From NCBI GenBank assembly GCA_947631625.1, contig CANRMA010000020.1, positions 1 through 49,400 of the forward strand: 49,400 nt of DNA, given 5' to 3'. This DNA is from an uncultured Lachnospiraceae bacterium. GTDB taxonomy: Bacteria > Bacillota > Clostridia > Lachnospirales > Lachnospiraceae. Made by a program: the position numbers and the translations under genes. Shown in pieces: positions 1 through 7,197 of this stretch. The first letter of the stretch is position 1, and every line of letters starts with the position of its first letter. Under the pieces are notes generated by a model, which searched no databases, was not told where the DNA came from, and was given only the letters and a program-made list of their open reading frames with translations.

Positions 1-65
1 GTTTGCCTTAATCTGCTTCTTTTTAAAATCAAAAATGAACAAAAAACACTATCATTAATTTCTTG

Positions 66-92
66 CCCCCGGTTCATCCGGGGGTTTCTTTG
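66..92 (+). terminator. Rho-independent terminator
   Basis: Seven-base-pair stem CCCCCGG/CCGGGGG (66-72 and 78-84) with loop TTCAT, followed by TTTCTTTG. It probably ends a transcript entering from left of the window. Confidence 0.8.
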
Positions 93-143
93 TTTAAAAT
101 AAATTTTACACTTAACAAAAAGTATGAAATGACTGTAAATCTA

Positions 144-172
144 TTGACTTATTAGCCTAAATTGGATATACT
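144..172 (+). promoter_or_regulatory. Sigma-A-type promoter for the DUF3800 gene
   Basis: TTGACT at 144-149, a 17-base spacer, and TATACT at 167-172. It lies about 120 bases before the DUF3800 start, and the leader contains the hairpin at 254-269. Confidence 0.6.
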
Positions 173-253
173 ATTTTTGCAGGTAGTAATACGCTGTATA
201 ATCGTGTAACCGAATTTACGTTTAAGTGTCATAGTTATGGCACCGGCCACGAT

Positions 254-275
254 GCCGCCTTAGGGCGGCTTTTTA
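254..275 (+). terminator. Hairpin with T-tract in the leader of the DUF3800 gene
   Basis: Stem GCCGCC/GGCGGC (254-259, 264-269) with loop TTAG, then five T. It sits between the promoter at 144-172 and the ribosome site AAGGAG at 280-285. It could therefore be an attenuator of the next gene or simply the terminator of a short leader RNA. Confidence 0.6.
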
Positions 276-292
276 CGTTAAGGAGAAATATT

Positions 293-976
293 ATGGATTT
301 GTTTATTTATTCGGATGAATCTGGAGTATTTGATAAAGAACATAATGAAATTTACGTATACGGTGGTCTGATATTTTTAGGCAAAGAGCAAAAGGATGAT
401 TACTCCAGAAAATATATTGCTGCAGAAAAGGTTTTGAGAGGTCAAAAGTATGCAGATGATGAAGAGCTTAAGGCTTGCAGGATATCAAACAAGGAAAAGG
501 GTAAATTGTATCGTTCCATGAATGGTGCTATCCGTTTTGGCGTGATCGTAAATCAGAAGAATGTCTTGGCACGCATATTTCAAAGTAAGAAAGATAAGCA
601 GAGATATTTGGATTATGCTTATAAAATAGGTTTGAAAAAGGCTCTCCAGAAAATGATCGCAGATGGTATTATTGATAAAAACAGCATAAATGGTATTCAT
701 ATTTTTACCGATGAACATACAACAGCGACAAATGGCAGATATGAGTTAAGAGAGGGATTGGAGCAGGAGCTTAAGAACGGAACCTACAATATGCAGTATG
801 ATAAGTTCTTTCCGCCGGTATTTGAGTCAATGGGTGGCATAGAACTACATAATTGTGATTCGAGTAAAGCTACTCTGATTAGAGCCGCCGATATAGTAGC
901 AAATCGTATATATTATATGGCGCTGAATCGTAATATTGAGAAGTTGGAAGGAATTTATCTTACAACCTTGCCATAG
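293..976 (+). CDS. DUF3800 domain protein
   Basis: A 227-residue protein. The N-terminus MDLFIYSDESG carries the acidic YSDESG motif that opens DUF3800 proteins. The middle has FTDEHTT, and the C-terminal third has NCDSSKATLIRAADIVAN, matching the conserved late Asp of the family (AADIVA). DUF3800 is an RNase H-like fold family of uncertain activity, common on prophages and genomic islands; no precise function can be given. The start is supported by AAGGAG eight bases upstream. The gene stands alone: it has its own promoter (144-172) and terminator (978-1019). It is first in a run of accessory genes, which fits an island or defence setting, but that role is inference. Confidence 0.75.
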   Translation: MDLFIYSDESGVFDKEHNEIYVYGGLIFLGKEQKDDYSRKYIAAEKVLRGQKYADDEELKACRISNKEKGKLYRSMNGAIRFGVIVNQKNVLARIFQSKKDKQRYLDYAYKIGLKKALQKMIADGIIDKNSINGIHIFTDEHTTATNGRYELREGLEQELKNGTYNMQYDKFFPPVFESMGGIELHNCDSSKATLIRAADIVANRIYYMALNRNIEKLEGIYLTTLP

Positions 977-977
977 T

Positions 978-1019
978 ATGGGTTATTTTCAGATTTACCC
1001 CAATTTGTAACCCATTTTA
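978..1019 (+). terminator. Terminator of the DUF3800 gene
   Basis: Perfect 8-bp stem ATGGGTTA (978-985) and TAACCCAT (1008-1015), then TTTT. It begins two bases after the DUF3800 stop codon. Confidence 0.65.
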
Positions 1020-1225
1020 AAAAAATATGATGAAATCAGACGAAAAATGATAAAATTCAGGCTGAATTAATCCCGACGATGAGAACGTTGGAGTGAGAAA
1101 GTTAGTAAAATCAAGGGTTTGAGCGATTTTGAGTTGTGATTTACTACAAATTTGCTAAGCATAATACGTGATAATGCTGAATAATACGTTTTTGTGCGAC
1201 ATCTAATTTTAATATTTTGTACCTA

Positions 1226-1267
1226 AAGGACACTTTCCAAGTGAGAATTTGGGAGTGTCCTTTTGTT
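1226..1267 (+). terminator. Strong hairpin terminator in a 320-base gene-free stretch
   Basis: Perfect 9-bp arms AAGGACACT (1226-1234) and AGTGTCCTT (1254-1262), with further CCAA/TTGG pairing inside and a T-rich tail. The stretch 1020-1225 before it is AT-rich and holds nothing else I recognise. Confidence 0.7.
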
Positions 1268-1298
1268 ATGGTCAAAAAATAAATAAGGAGGTTCAGAC

Positions 1299-1878
1299 AT
1301 GAACAACACAGCGTTAAGATTAGAGGCGTAGAGCGCTAGCAACACACACATAACTTCCAAAGAGAAACTGTTAGAAGTATTATCATATCTGTTGAGGATA
1401 GGAGAATACAGCCAGTATGCAGGGAAAACAATTATTAACAATGTTTATATGGATATACAGGGGAAAAAGCCTGTTTTTAAACGGACAAGGACTATAATAC
1501 AGCGAAATAATATTTTTCAGTGATAAAAAGATATGTGCAAAGGATGAACCAGAGTATAATAAAGATGTGTATTTGGAAACAGTCCGATGTTATTTTATAA
1601 TGCCACAGGAAGAACTGGAAAAGTGCCGATACACATATCAGGGAAATGAAACATACGCATTTCTGATATCGAACAAATATATTATGGCGTTGTATACGAA
1701 TTGTCCGGCGGCAAGAAAAGAAGCTGCGCATGTGGATTTGCACGTTGAAAATTTTACAGAAAAAGAGTATAGAATGGTAAGACTGGAAAATGTGGGAGAT
1801 GTTTTGTTTCAGGCATTATTGCTTGATAATTTGAGATGCGAAGAAAAAGTAGTTTATGCAGAATTATATAGTATTTAG
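1299..1878 (+). pseudogene. Broken small gene, nonsense plus frameshift
   Basis: An ATG at 1299 follows a good ribosome site (AAGGAG, 1285-1290). The frame stops at codon 11 (TAG 1329-1331). Reading through, it continues as ...SKEKLLEVLSYLLRIGEYS... until a TGA at 1521-1523. From about 1498 a second frame carries on with SEIIFFSDKKICAKDEPEYN and runs to 1878, containing an open 103-codon stretch from a GTG at 1567. The two frames overlap and look like one original gene of about 190 codons with a nonsense mutation and a single-base shift. No family recognised. The GTG at 1567 lacks a ribosome site, so the downstream part is probably not translated alone. Confidence 0.5.
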
Positions 1879-1931
1879 TAAGATATAAAAATGCATTTGG
1901 AGAAATATGAAATAGTGAAGGAGGATTCAAT

Positions 1932-2933
1932 ATGGATAAAAGAAATCATCATTATATTCCTCAAACGTATTTGAAACAATGGGAAGATAGTACAAATCTA
2001 ATCTGGCTTTATAATTTTAGAGAACATACAGTGTCACATAGAAATAAAAAGTCTATTTTTAGTGAAGATTACTTGTATTCAATTACCATTAGAGAGATTC
2101 AACTTTTACCACCAGAACAGAGAGAAGTATTTGTGGATCCCCTTAAAGAGTATCATGTTTTTTTAGATAATAATGAATTGATACCTCAACAAATGGTAGA
2201 GAATTTGTTTCGTTATAATGATTTCATTATTCGAAAAGAGGATGGTTCTGTTATTAAACAAAAGCACAAGGCAGCATTATTAGATGATATTCTTAACAGA
2301 AAGAATTCAATAATTGAAGATAAATATGGAGAGCTAGTGGAAGACTCATGGAATGAAGTTGTGGATTTTTTTGAAAAATTTAGAAGTATGCTGTTGGATG
2401 ATAATCTTATTTTACCAGAGGAAAATAAGACTAATGAGTATGTAAATAGATTATTGGAATTTATATTATCTATTTATACTCGAAATCCATATAATATAGC
2501 TCGAAGCATGGAGAGGGTGAAGAAAAAGGATAATGTGGAAATTGATAATAATACCGCGAGAGTTGTATTTGAGAAAATGCAGTTGCTTTATCTTAAAGGA
2601 GAGCGTAAATTGTTTGATGTAGATAAATATGATATTCATTTGTTTTTTACAACGAAGGAGCATATTTTCATAACTACGGATAATCCCGCTATTATAATAG
2701 GAATTAAAATAGAAAACTTAGAATTTACTGGGGTGTTATGGTTCCCGATTTCTCCTAATGTATTTAGTTCACTTTCATTTAAGAAACAGCAAAATTTCAG
2801 GAATATTAGTTGTCACTTGGTGGCGGGAGAGACAGCAAAACTGTTGAATGAAATAGCAATAGAAAATGCCGAAGAATGTTTTATTTGTTCAGAGAAAATT
2901 GAGAATATAGATTTTAGGTATGTTCAGAATTAA
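1932..2933 (+). CDS. DUF4238 domain protein
   Basis: A 333-residue protein starting MDKRNHHYIPQTYLKQW. The HHYIPQxYLKxW motif is the hallmark of DUF4238. The rest follows the family pattern: a charged middle, then FFTTKEHIFITTDNPAI with the conserved TDNPA motif, and a block resembling PLSP (WFPISPNVFSS). DUF4238 proteins occur sporadically on accessory DNA; the biochemical role is unknown. The start is well supported by GAAGGAGGA eight bases before the ATG. No partner gene is adjacent: a broken gene lies upstream and transposon relics downstream. The 156 bases after the stop include an 8-bp inverted pair (ATTGCGAA/TTCGCAAT, near 2943-2973) without a T-tract, and nothing else. Confidence 0.8.
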   Translation: MDKRNHHYIPQTYLKQWEDSTNLIWLYNFREHTVSHRNKKSIFSEDYLYSITIREIQLLPPEQREVFVDPLKEYHVFLDNNELIPQQMVENLFRYNDFIIRKEDGSVIKQKHKAALLDDILNRKNSIIEDKYGELVEDSWNEVVDFFEKFRSMLLDDNLILPEENKTNEYVNRLLEFILSIYTRNPYNIARSMERVKKKDNVEIDNNTARVVFEKMQLLYLKGERKLFDVDKYDIHLFFTTKEHIFITTDNPAIIIGIKIENLEFTGVLWFPISPNVFSSLSFKKQQNFRNISCHLVAGETAKLLNEIAIENAEECFICSEKIENIDFRYVQN

Positions 2934-3089
2934 ATTATAGGTAATTGCGAAACTCGCGATGCTCGTTCGCAATCTTGATAAAAAACAGGATACATTTTGT
3001 GTTATTGCACAAAAACTCTTATAAAAAATTGAACTATGAAATTTTGGGCGCACTTTAATAAGCTATAGGCTTTATCGAATTGGTAAGTC

Positions 3090-3485
3090 CTATGCAATAA
3101 GGGGTTTTAAACTGCGAATATATTCATGATGATGAATTTTGTCAGCAAGTACAACTGTTATTAGCTGTGTGATTCCTGCAAGAATCAAGTCGGCATGAAG
3201 AGTTTTCTCATTTTGAGTTCTTCGTCCTGCCAGACAGAGATTATCTTTTATGAGATTGATATCTCTTTCTACTGCGGTTCTGATTTTGTAGGTGTTATAC
3301 CATTCTTCAGTATCCCGAAGAACACCGGGATAGGCACGAAGATTTTTTTCGGGATAGATATAAACCATTCGACTACAGTTGGATCTTGACCTGCTTTCCA
3401 TCGGGCTAGTGAATGATATGTATGCCGAGAGCGGGAATGATAGCTTCAAGTACAGGGAACTGGCTGAGCAATCTGATTTTGACAA
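3090..3485 (-). pseudogene. C-terminal relic of a DDE transposase
   Basis: The recognisable part, about 3090-3368, translates on the minus strand to YPGVLRDTEEWYNTYKIRTAV followed by ERDINLIKDNL and a hydrophobic tail (LILAGITQLITVVLADKI). The pattern of RT-x-VER-xI-x-x-(I/L)K plus a TLHADLILAGITQL tail is typical of the last catalytic block (Glu) and C-terminal helix of clostridial DDE transposases. The first 40 codons of the open frame do not match and are probably unrelated sequence. No terminal inverted repeats were found. Exact IS family not assigned. Confidence 0.5.
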
Positions 3486-3597
3486 GTTTTAATCGCTATA
3501 TTGCAAAATATGGATCAGTCTGCTAAAATATAAAAAGAACACATGTTCGCAGACTTGAAGTCGCAATCTGCGACATCAAGTCTGGATGAAAATACTC

Positions 3598-3858
3598 ATG
3601 GCGGCAGAAGAAAACTGCCTTCAGCCTTACGACAGACTTGATCAGGCAGAGAATCATATTGTGCTGATAGACGGATATGTGGATGTAGCCACCTTGAATA
3701 TCCTGGCTAAAAAAATCCGCAGGTTGATATCTGTATTTATACGTTTCCGAGTGCAAGGATAACTTCACAGGACATTCAGAATTTTAATGCCCGGTACCCT
3801 GGTCTGGAGGTAAAACACACAACTGCTTTTCATGACCGGTTTTTGATTATGACGATTG
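3598..3858 (+). pseudogene. C-terminal fragment of a phage-type regulator (ORF6N/RhuM-like), frameshifted
   Basis: Two consecutive frames read NHIVLIDGYVDVATLNILAKK and then NPQVDICIYTFPSARITSQD followed by HTTAFHDRFLIM. Together they form one continuous C-terminal module I associate with ORF6N/RhuM-type prophage proteins. The break lies in the run of seven A near 3709-3715; an eighth A would restore the frame. The fragment then runs directly into minus-strand transposase sequence at about 3845. Family assignment is from memory of the motif, so treat it as tentative; the frameshift is seen directly. Confidence 0.45.
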
Positions 3859-4712
3859 TAGCGGAAAATGACATTTTCACCATCATAGGAATCGATACGT
3901 TTAAGGGCGATGACAGGTCTTCCAAGGTATCGGCTGATGTATTTTATAATGGTATTAGTATCACAGAGATTTGGTTTTGCGTAGACATAAAAACCATTTT
4001 TATCTTTGCTGTAAATATGAGCTTTGGTTTTCCTGAGGATGGACAGACTATGGGAAAGACGAAGAAGATCCAGATTGATGGGAAGGAAGTGCTGTTCAAG
4101 GCAAGCAGGCCATCTCGCGCATTTACAGGCTGAAGTTCCACCGGGACATCTATAAGGACCTGCGGGACATGGAGAAGGCCGTGGGGGATTCGGATGAGAA
4201 GGAATCAAGTCTTGACCGGTTCTAATTAATTTTTTGTAGTTAAGGCATGCTTCCTCCAACTTAAGGAAATCATGACATCGTTTTCCCAGAGGAGTAGATG
4301 TTCCTTTTTCTATCCGGTGATGATATACAATGCCGGCATTTTTAAGGATTCGATCCTGCTGCCTTTTTATAATCCTGTATTCGGCTTGAAGCAGTGCGCG
4401 GTAGTTGGGATTTTTTTCTTTCTGAATATCAACATATTGGTACAATCCGTCTGATACGGGGAACATGTTGTTGAGATTAAGTACGGCATAGTCTTTGATC
4501 TTGATGAAGTCTACACTTTCCTTCATTTTCGCATGTTTGGTTTTGAAGGAAGAAAGCGGTGCAAAATAATCCATGTTATGTATCTGAAGAAGGATACCAA
4601 TATATTTCCGCTCGTTTTGCTGCCCGGGCTGTTTCTTGTGGAAAAAATGCGGTTCGAAAGCGGAAAGATAATCGATGTATTGATTGTCGATTTCATAAAA
4701 ACGTAAGTTCAT
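3765..4712 (-). CDS. ToxN/AbiQ-type toxin of a type III toxin-antitoxin locus, C-terminus overrun
   Basis: Residues 1-163 (4224-4712) match the type III endoribonuclease toxins: MNLRFYEIDNQYIDYLSAF, then KYIGILLQIHNMDYFAPLSS, FKTKHAKM, DFIKIKDYAVLNLNNMFPV and a C-terminal helix FLKLEEACLNYKK. ToxN and AbiQ are about 170-185 residues and cut RNA; they are neutralised by a repeat RNA. Here the frame does not stop. It continues for about 150 codons through the opposite strand of a phage fragment and an IS91-type relic, to 3765. The start is supported by AGAAGGGA upstream of the ATG. Upstream lie, in the expected order, a terminator, a repeat array and a promoter, all on the minus strand. Whether the extended toxin is active is unknown. 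Confidence 0.75.
   Translation of the reverse strand: MNLRFYEIDNQYIDYLSAFEPHFFHKKQPGQQNERKYIGILLQIHNMDYFAPLSSFKTKHAKMKESVDFIKIKDYAVLNLNNMFPVSDGLYQYVDIQKEKNPNYRALLQAEYRIIKRQQDRILKNAGIVYHHRIEKGTSTPLGKRCHDFLKLEEACLNYKKLIRTGQDLIPSHPNPPRPSPCPAGPYRCPGGTSACKCARWPACLEQHFLPINLDLLRLSHSLSILRKTKAHIYSKDKNGFYVYAKPNLCDTNTIIKYISRYLGRPVIALKRIDSYDGENVIFRYNRHNQKPVMKSSCVFYLQTRVPGIKILNVL
3844..4040 (-). pseudogene. Relic of an IS91-type (Y2 HUH) transposase
   Basis: The minus strand encodes HIYSKDKNGFYVYAKPN followed by TIIKYISRYLGRPVIALKRI and DSYDGENVIFRYNRH. The YISRYLGRPVI...RI..YDG..V.FRY sequence is characteristic of the C-terminal half of IS91/IS801-family transposases. Only about 65 residues remain, with no start, no catalytic HUH or tyrosine motif and no element ends. 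The frame is shared with the overrunning toxin reading frame (3765-4712), which is why it still appears open. Confidence 0.5.
4050..4225 (+). pseudogene. Frameshifted phage tail-assembly-type small protein
   Basis: An ATG at 4050 opens MGKTKKIQIDGKEVLFKAS and then stops at 4133 after a frame change. The next frame carries AISRIYRLKFHRDIYKDLRD followed by MEKAVGDSDEKESSLDRF and a stop at 4223-4225. Joined, they read like the N-terminal part of the small tail-assembly chaperone proteins of clostridial siphoviruses. The fragment abuts the 3' end of the toxin gene on the opposite strand, and its insertion probably removed the toxin's own stop codon. Assignment moderate. Confidence 0.4.
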
Positions 4713-4757
4713 ATAAGATGTCCCTTCTGGATGTATGGTATAGAGTGTTGTCTTAGC

Positions 4758-4788
4758 AAAAAAAATGGGGGCAAGTTGCCTGCCCCCA
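4758..4788 (-). terminator. Terminator between antitoxin array and toxin gene
   Basis: On the minus strand, TGGGGGCA/TGCCCCCA (arms 4781-4788 and 4766-4773) followed by eight T (4758-4765). Type III loci carry a leaky terminator at exactly this place, limiting toxin transcription relative to antitoxin RNA. Confidence 0.8.
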
Positions 4789-4823
4789 CTGTTATGCTCG
4801 CATTCCGAGCAGCGAAACGCTCA

Positions 4824-4898
4824 CTTATAACTTTCTCATTTGAGGGCTGAGATACACCCACTTATGAACTTTCTCATTTAAGGGCTGAGATACACCCA
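4824..4898 (-). repeat. Two tandem 37/38-nt antitoxin repeats
   Basis: Unit 1 at 4824-4860 (37 nt) and unit 2 at 4861-4898 (38 nt) are directly adjacent. They differ by one inserted base and one substitution. On the transcribed strand each begins TGGGTGTATCTCAGCCCT. Length and position fit a ToxI/AbiQ-type antitoxin array. Confidence 0.85.
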
Positions 4899-4937
4899 CT
4901 GTTAGGATGGCTGAATCAGCCACCGCTTTGTGTTTAT

Positions 4938-4966
4938 ATTATATGGAAAATTTGAAAAAAATGCAA
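4938..4966 (-). promoter_or_regulatory. Promoter of the type III antitoxin-toxin locus
   Basis: On the minus strand, TTGCAT (4961-4966), 17-base spacer, TATAAT (4938-4943). It directs transcription leftward into the repeat array. Confidence 0.75.
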
Positions 4967-4976
4967 TAGTGAAATT

Positions 4977-5272
4977 ATGATTTTTGAGGAACATTTTGGA
5001 TATAGATTAGATTTTTGCTTAATTATATGCAGGACAATCAATTTATTTTTTACTCGGAGATATACGGGCTTTTTTTATATGGGCTTTAGCCTGTTGAGGG
5101 CATTGGAGTTTTACGTGTTTCAAAAAATGGAAATGCCCGGAACCAAAATCCACCTGCTATGCGGATGGAGTCAGACCGTTATACAAAAAATCACCTTTCC
5201 GCTACAATAGAGTTGTTCAGTCACTATTACGTGATATTTTGAAACAACTGTGCTCTTACAAAGGAGTAGAGA
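4977..5272. other. Gene-free stretch, nothing recognised
   Basis: A 77-codon open frame (4977-5210, plus strand) is present. It has no recognisable motif, no convincing ribosome site and odd composition, so I do not call it a gene. The right end may belong to the adjacent IS4 relic. Confidence 0.3.
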
Positions 5273-5431
5273 TTATCGAATCAGGTCATTAGTGACATCA
5301 TATAATGCCGTCAGCCTCGCGGAAGGATAAGAGTGCCGGTTGCCGCCTTTTAAGCCAAATTCGGTTTCATTGTTTTTGTTGTGTGCAACGGTAATTTCTG
5401 AACCATCAACAGCAAATATACGGTATACCGC
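5273..5431 (-). pseudogene. IS4-type transposase relic
   Basis: The minus strand translates to VYRIFAVDGSEITVAHNKNN followed by ETEFGLKGGNRHSYPSARLT and ALYDVTNDLIR, then a stop at 5273-5275. FAVDGS is the first catalytic Asp block of IS4-family DDE transposases, and the SYPSARL..LYDV tail follows as usual. Only this 52-codon piece survives, so it cannot transpose. Confidence 0.6.
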
Positions 5432-5576
5432 ATCTGGAATGGGACTTATTAAGTGTGGTTCGGTAGTAATTCCCTTTGATAATCAGATCAGCAAGGATAC
5501 AGATTTGTACAGGCTGTATAATACCAACATTCACGAAATAATCGAACAAAAAAAGCGTGCAAATGAAAAATGTTAA
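5430..5576 (+). pseudogene. C-terminal fragment of a VirB4-like conjugation ATPase
   Basis: Directly after the IS4 relic, the plus strand reads GMGLIKCGSVVIPFDNQI, DTDLYRLYNTN and a charged tail ending at 5576. The G-x-GL-x-x-G-x-x-(V/I)PF-(D/N)N...T.LY-x-LYNTN pattern is the C-terminal end of VirB4/TraE-like ATPases in clostridial integrative conjugative elements. It has no start codon of its own. It is a second sign, with the fragments at 29.3-30.9 kb, that a conjugative element once lay here. Confidence 0.5.
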
Positions 5577-5613
5577 TTCCTTATGAATTCCTTATGAAGT
5601 CATGAATTTCGGA

Positions 5614-5642
5614 TTGACATATTTTCACATGACAGATAATAT
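5614..5642 (+). promoter_or_regulatory. Strong consensus promoter of an RNA gene candidate
   Basis: TTGACA at 5614-5619, 17-base spacer, TAATAT at 5637-5642. No reading frame with a ribosome site follows before the terminator at 5787-5812. Confidence 0.75.
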
Positions 5643-5648
5643 AATATT

Positions 5649-5812
5649 CAAGACAGGCAGCTTGAGTGTCTGCCAAGCGGCAAAGTAAGGTGTTGTGCCA
5701 GAGAGCAGTGCCTTATGAGCTGTATAAGGGTTTAACATTTACCACAATCTTGCTAGAGGTTAATCTTCGAAAGAAAATGTTAGAATGGCTCTGTTTATGC
5801 AGGGCCTTTTTT
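5649..5812 (+). ncRNA. Structured small RNA candidate, about 164 nt
   Basis: The segment lies between a consensus promoter and a terminator (GGCTCTG/CAGGGCC, arms 5787-5793 and 5800-5806, then six T). Inside are a 5' hairpin closing GGCAG/CTGCC, an 11-bp stem pairing TAAGGTGTTGT with GCAGTGCCTTA (wobbles allowed), and an 8-bp stem TAACATTT/AAATGTTA. No open frame with a ribosome site is present. I do not recognise the class. It may be a regulatory RNA of the lost conjugative element or an independent sRNA. Confidence 0.5.
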
Positions 5813-5839
5813 AATCTAAAGAAGTAGTGGAGAACTGTA

Positions 5840-6053
5840 ATGAGAAATGTTTTAGATTGCATAAATGCATTTATTCCGCTATTATCAACCGAATATGAGC
5901 TTGTGTTGGGCGAAAAGGTGTTGCAGTACATTAAGAATCTCATTTGATAAAAAAGATTGTTTTCATCTTATGGGACTTCTGTATCTTATTGACAGACTTG
6001 AATTGAGTAGAGACAGTTCTTTACAATCGAATAAAATAGAAGTATTTATATAA
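5840..6053 (+). pseudogene. Frameshifted small protein, PBECR4-like
   Basis: An ATG at 5840 opens MRNVLDCINAFIPLLSTEYE and runs to a stop at about 5947. The following frame carries SFDKKDCFHLMGLLYLIDRL and ends at 6053. The FxKxDFxHLxGLxxL pattern resembles the PBECR4 nuclease-like domain found in phage and conjugative polymorphic toxins. A one-base shift near 5925-5945 separates the halves. Only about 70 codons exist, so the C-terminal part is absent too. Assignment is weak; the break is seen directly. Confidence 0.35.
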
Positions 6054-6088
6054 GCCATTTGGACTAACTATCCAGATGGCTATTTTTT
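6053..6088 (+). terminator. Terminator
   Basis: AGCCAT (6053-6058) pairs with ATGGCT (6076-6081), extended by TGGA/TCCA inside, then a run of T (6083-6088). It overlaps the stop of the frameshifted gene before it. Confidence 0.7.
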
Positions 6089-6108
6089 AACTCATTTTTG
6101 TGCAAAGG

Positions 6109-6228
6109 ATGTTGAAAGAAGGTGAGAACATTGAATATAAAAAGGTAACTGATACGGTTAGAAAGAAGTCGTATCTCTTTTTAGAGCTTGATACAAAAAC
6201 TATAAAGAAATTGTATGAAGTTGTTTGA
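6109..6228 (+). CDS. Small open frame before the AbiEi relic
   Basis: A 39-residue frame MLKEGENIEYKKVTDTVRKK followed by SYLFLELDTKTIKKLYEVV, ending 10 bases before the AbiEi start. The ATG follows AAAGG closely. It is lysine-rich and has no membrane segment. It may be the remaining tail of a larger gene, or a real small protein co-transcribed with the antitoxin relic. Not recognised. Confidence 0.25.
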   Translation: MLKEGENIEYKKVTDTVRKKSYLFLELDTKTIKKLYEVV

Positions 6229-6238
6229 GGTGATGTGC

Positions 6239-6803
6239 ATGAATACGGTTATGAATTATGAATCAATATTTGAACGATATGGCGGAATAATGCGTACTTG
6301 CGAACTTACAAGGGAAGGTATATCTTATCAGATGCTACAAAATCTAATAGAACAAGGACGGGTAGAGAAGATTAAGTATGGTTATTATCTGTGGTGTGTC
6401 AGCCGCAATGTATTATGGCTATACGGACCGTGTGCCGGGAGTCTGGCATATAGCTGTGGATAATAAGTCAGCAAGAAATAAATTTAAACTGGATTTTCCT
6501 ATCATAAAACCGCATTTTATTGAGACATCCAGATTGGATATTGGTGTGAGTGAAGGAAATATAGATGGAATTACTTTAAAGATTTATGACAGAGAGCGGG
6601 TTGTCTGTGATTGTCTGCGTCATGTTAATACGATGGATGGAGAGGTGTTTAATACTGTAATCCAAAGGTATATTAGTGATAATGAAAAGGATGCTGCGAA
6701 ACTAATGATGTATGTCTCAAAGCTTGGTGTAGAAAAGAAAAAAAGACGCAAAACCCCATCAAGCGGAGAAAACAAAGAAGCCTCCGGGCATGGGAATGGA
6801 TGA
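6239..6803 (+). pseudogene. AbiEi-family antitoxin/regulator, internal deletion and frameshift
   Basis: The first frame (from 6239) carries the winged-helix start NYESIFERYGGIMRTCELTR then YQMLQNLIEQGRVEKIKYGYY. The second frame (from about 6378) carries YYGYTDRVPGVWHIAVDNKS, KPHFIETSRLDIG and YDRERVVCDCLRH. These are the two halves of AbiEi-like antitoxin proteins (type IV toxin-antitoxin, transcriptional autoregulator). Between them, roughly 25-30 residues that family members have are missing, and the frame changes. The C-terminal tail after KLGVEKKKRRK also departs from the family and seems fused to foreign sequence. No AbiEii toxin gene is present. Certainly degenerate. Confidence 0.7.
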
Positions 6804-6878
6804 TTAACATTATTAATTTATGTAAGAAAGTCGGACCGCTGTGATTTAGCGCAGATGTTCACAGGTGGTAGAGGAAAG

Positions 6879-6916
6879 GCATTCGGCGGACATACAGGAC
6901 GTCGGATGCTTTTTTT
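6879..6916 (+). terminator. Terminator at the left edge of the invertible segment
   Basis: GCATTCG (6879-6885) pairs with CGGATGC (6903-6909) with one G-T pair, followed by seven T (6910-6916). The T-tract runs into the left 29-bp inverted repeat. It would stop plus-strand transcription arriving from the left, insulating the recombinase module. Confidence 0.55.
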
Positions 6917-6942
6917 CGCAGATTGCGCGCGTCTGCGAAAAG
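6914..6942 (+). repeat. Left 29-bp inverted repeat of a predicted invertible segment
   Basis: This 29-base sequence is the exact reverse complement of 8378-8406. Internally it is a dyad: TCGCAGA and TCTGCGA arms around an asymmetric core TTGCGCGCG. Two inverted arms around a short core is the layout of a tyrosine-recombinase crossover site. Confidence 0.9.
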
Positions 6943-6984
6943 AACTTTCGATACCCGCATGTCAATCATGAATAAACCATACTT

Positions 6985-7013
6985 AGTATAGCATTGTTTT
7001 TTTGATATTACAA
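6985..7013 (-). promoter_or_regulatory. Outward-facing promoter inside the invertible segment
   Basis: On the minus strand, TTGTAA (7008-7013), 17-base spacer, TATACT (6985-6990) with TG one base before it (extended -10). Transcription would start near 6978 and leave through the left inverted repeat, away from the recombinase. After inversion of 6914-8406 it would instead point rightward into 8556 and the dead TnpB gene. No comparable promoter is visible in 8407-8555. Confidence 0.6.
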
Positions 7014-7197
7014 CAGTTTTTTACCGGATTTTATTCACATATTATTCAGATTTATGTAAATTATTTCTCAAATAACCACACGGAAAACGTGATAAAACAA
7101 AAGAACAGTCAAAATTTTTGGATCTTACAAAATAATAAATTCTTTTATGGTCAGATATGTGGTCAGAAATCATTGAAAAAAACGGAGGATCGATCGA

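Larger units (their letters stand above)
4758..4931 (-). ncRNA. Type III antitoxin RNA (ToxI-like)
   Basis: The predicted transcript runs leftward from about 4931 (promoter 4938-4966) to the terminator at 4758-4788. It contains a perfect palindrome TGGCTGAATCAGCCA (4908-4922), two tandem repeat units (4824-4898), and a hairpin TGCTCG/CGAGCA (4795-4811) just before the terminator. In type III systems such repeats are cut by the toxin into pseudoknots that bind and inhibit it. Two full units is at the low end for the family. Confidence 0.65.

Noticed and set aside
1567..1878. A separate 103-residue gene starting at GTG 1567.
   Set aside because: No ribosome site is visible, the frame extends upstream of the GTG, and it looks like the second half of a frameshifted gene.
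3545..3576. Partial resemblance (TTCGCAGAC, then CGCAATCTGCGA) to the 29-bp inverted repeat, as a possible third crossover site.
   Set aside because: The spacing between arms differs by several bases and the core is not conserved, so a recombinase would probably not treat it as equivalent. Worth rechecking if inversion is shown.
4272..4756. Plus-strand open frames opposite the toxin gene.
   Set aside because: They are shadows of the toxin gene, with no ribosome sites and no family similarity.
4824..4898. The two tandem repeats as a tiny CRISPR array.
   Set aside because: The units are directly adjacent without spacers, no cas genes are nearby, and promoter, terminator and toxin order fit a type III antitoxin.
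6985..7013. Reading this promoter as the recombinase's own promoter.
   Set aside because: It is on the opposite strand and points away from the recombinase gene. The plus-strand promoter of the recombinase was not clearly identified.
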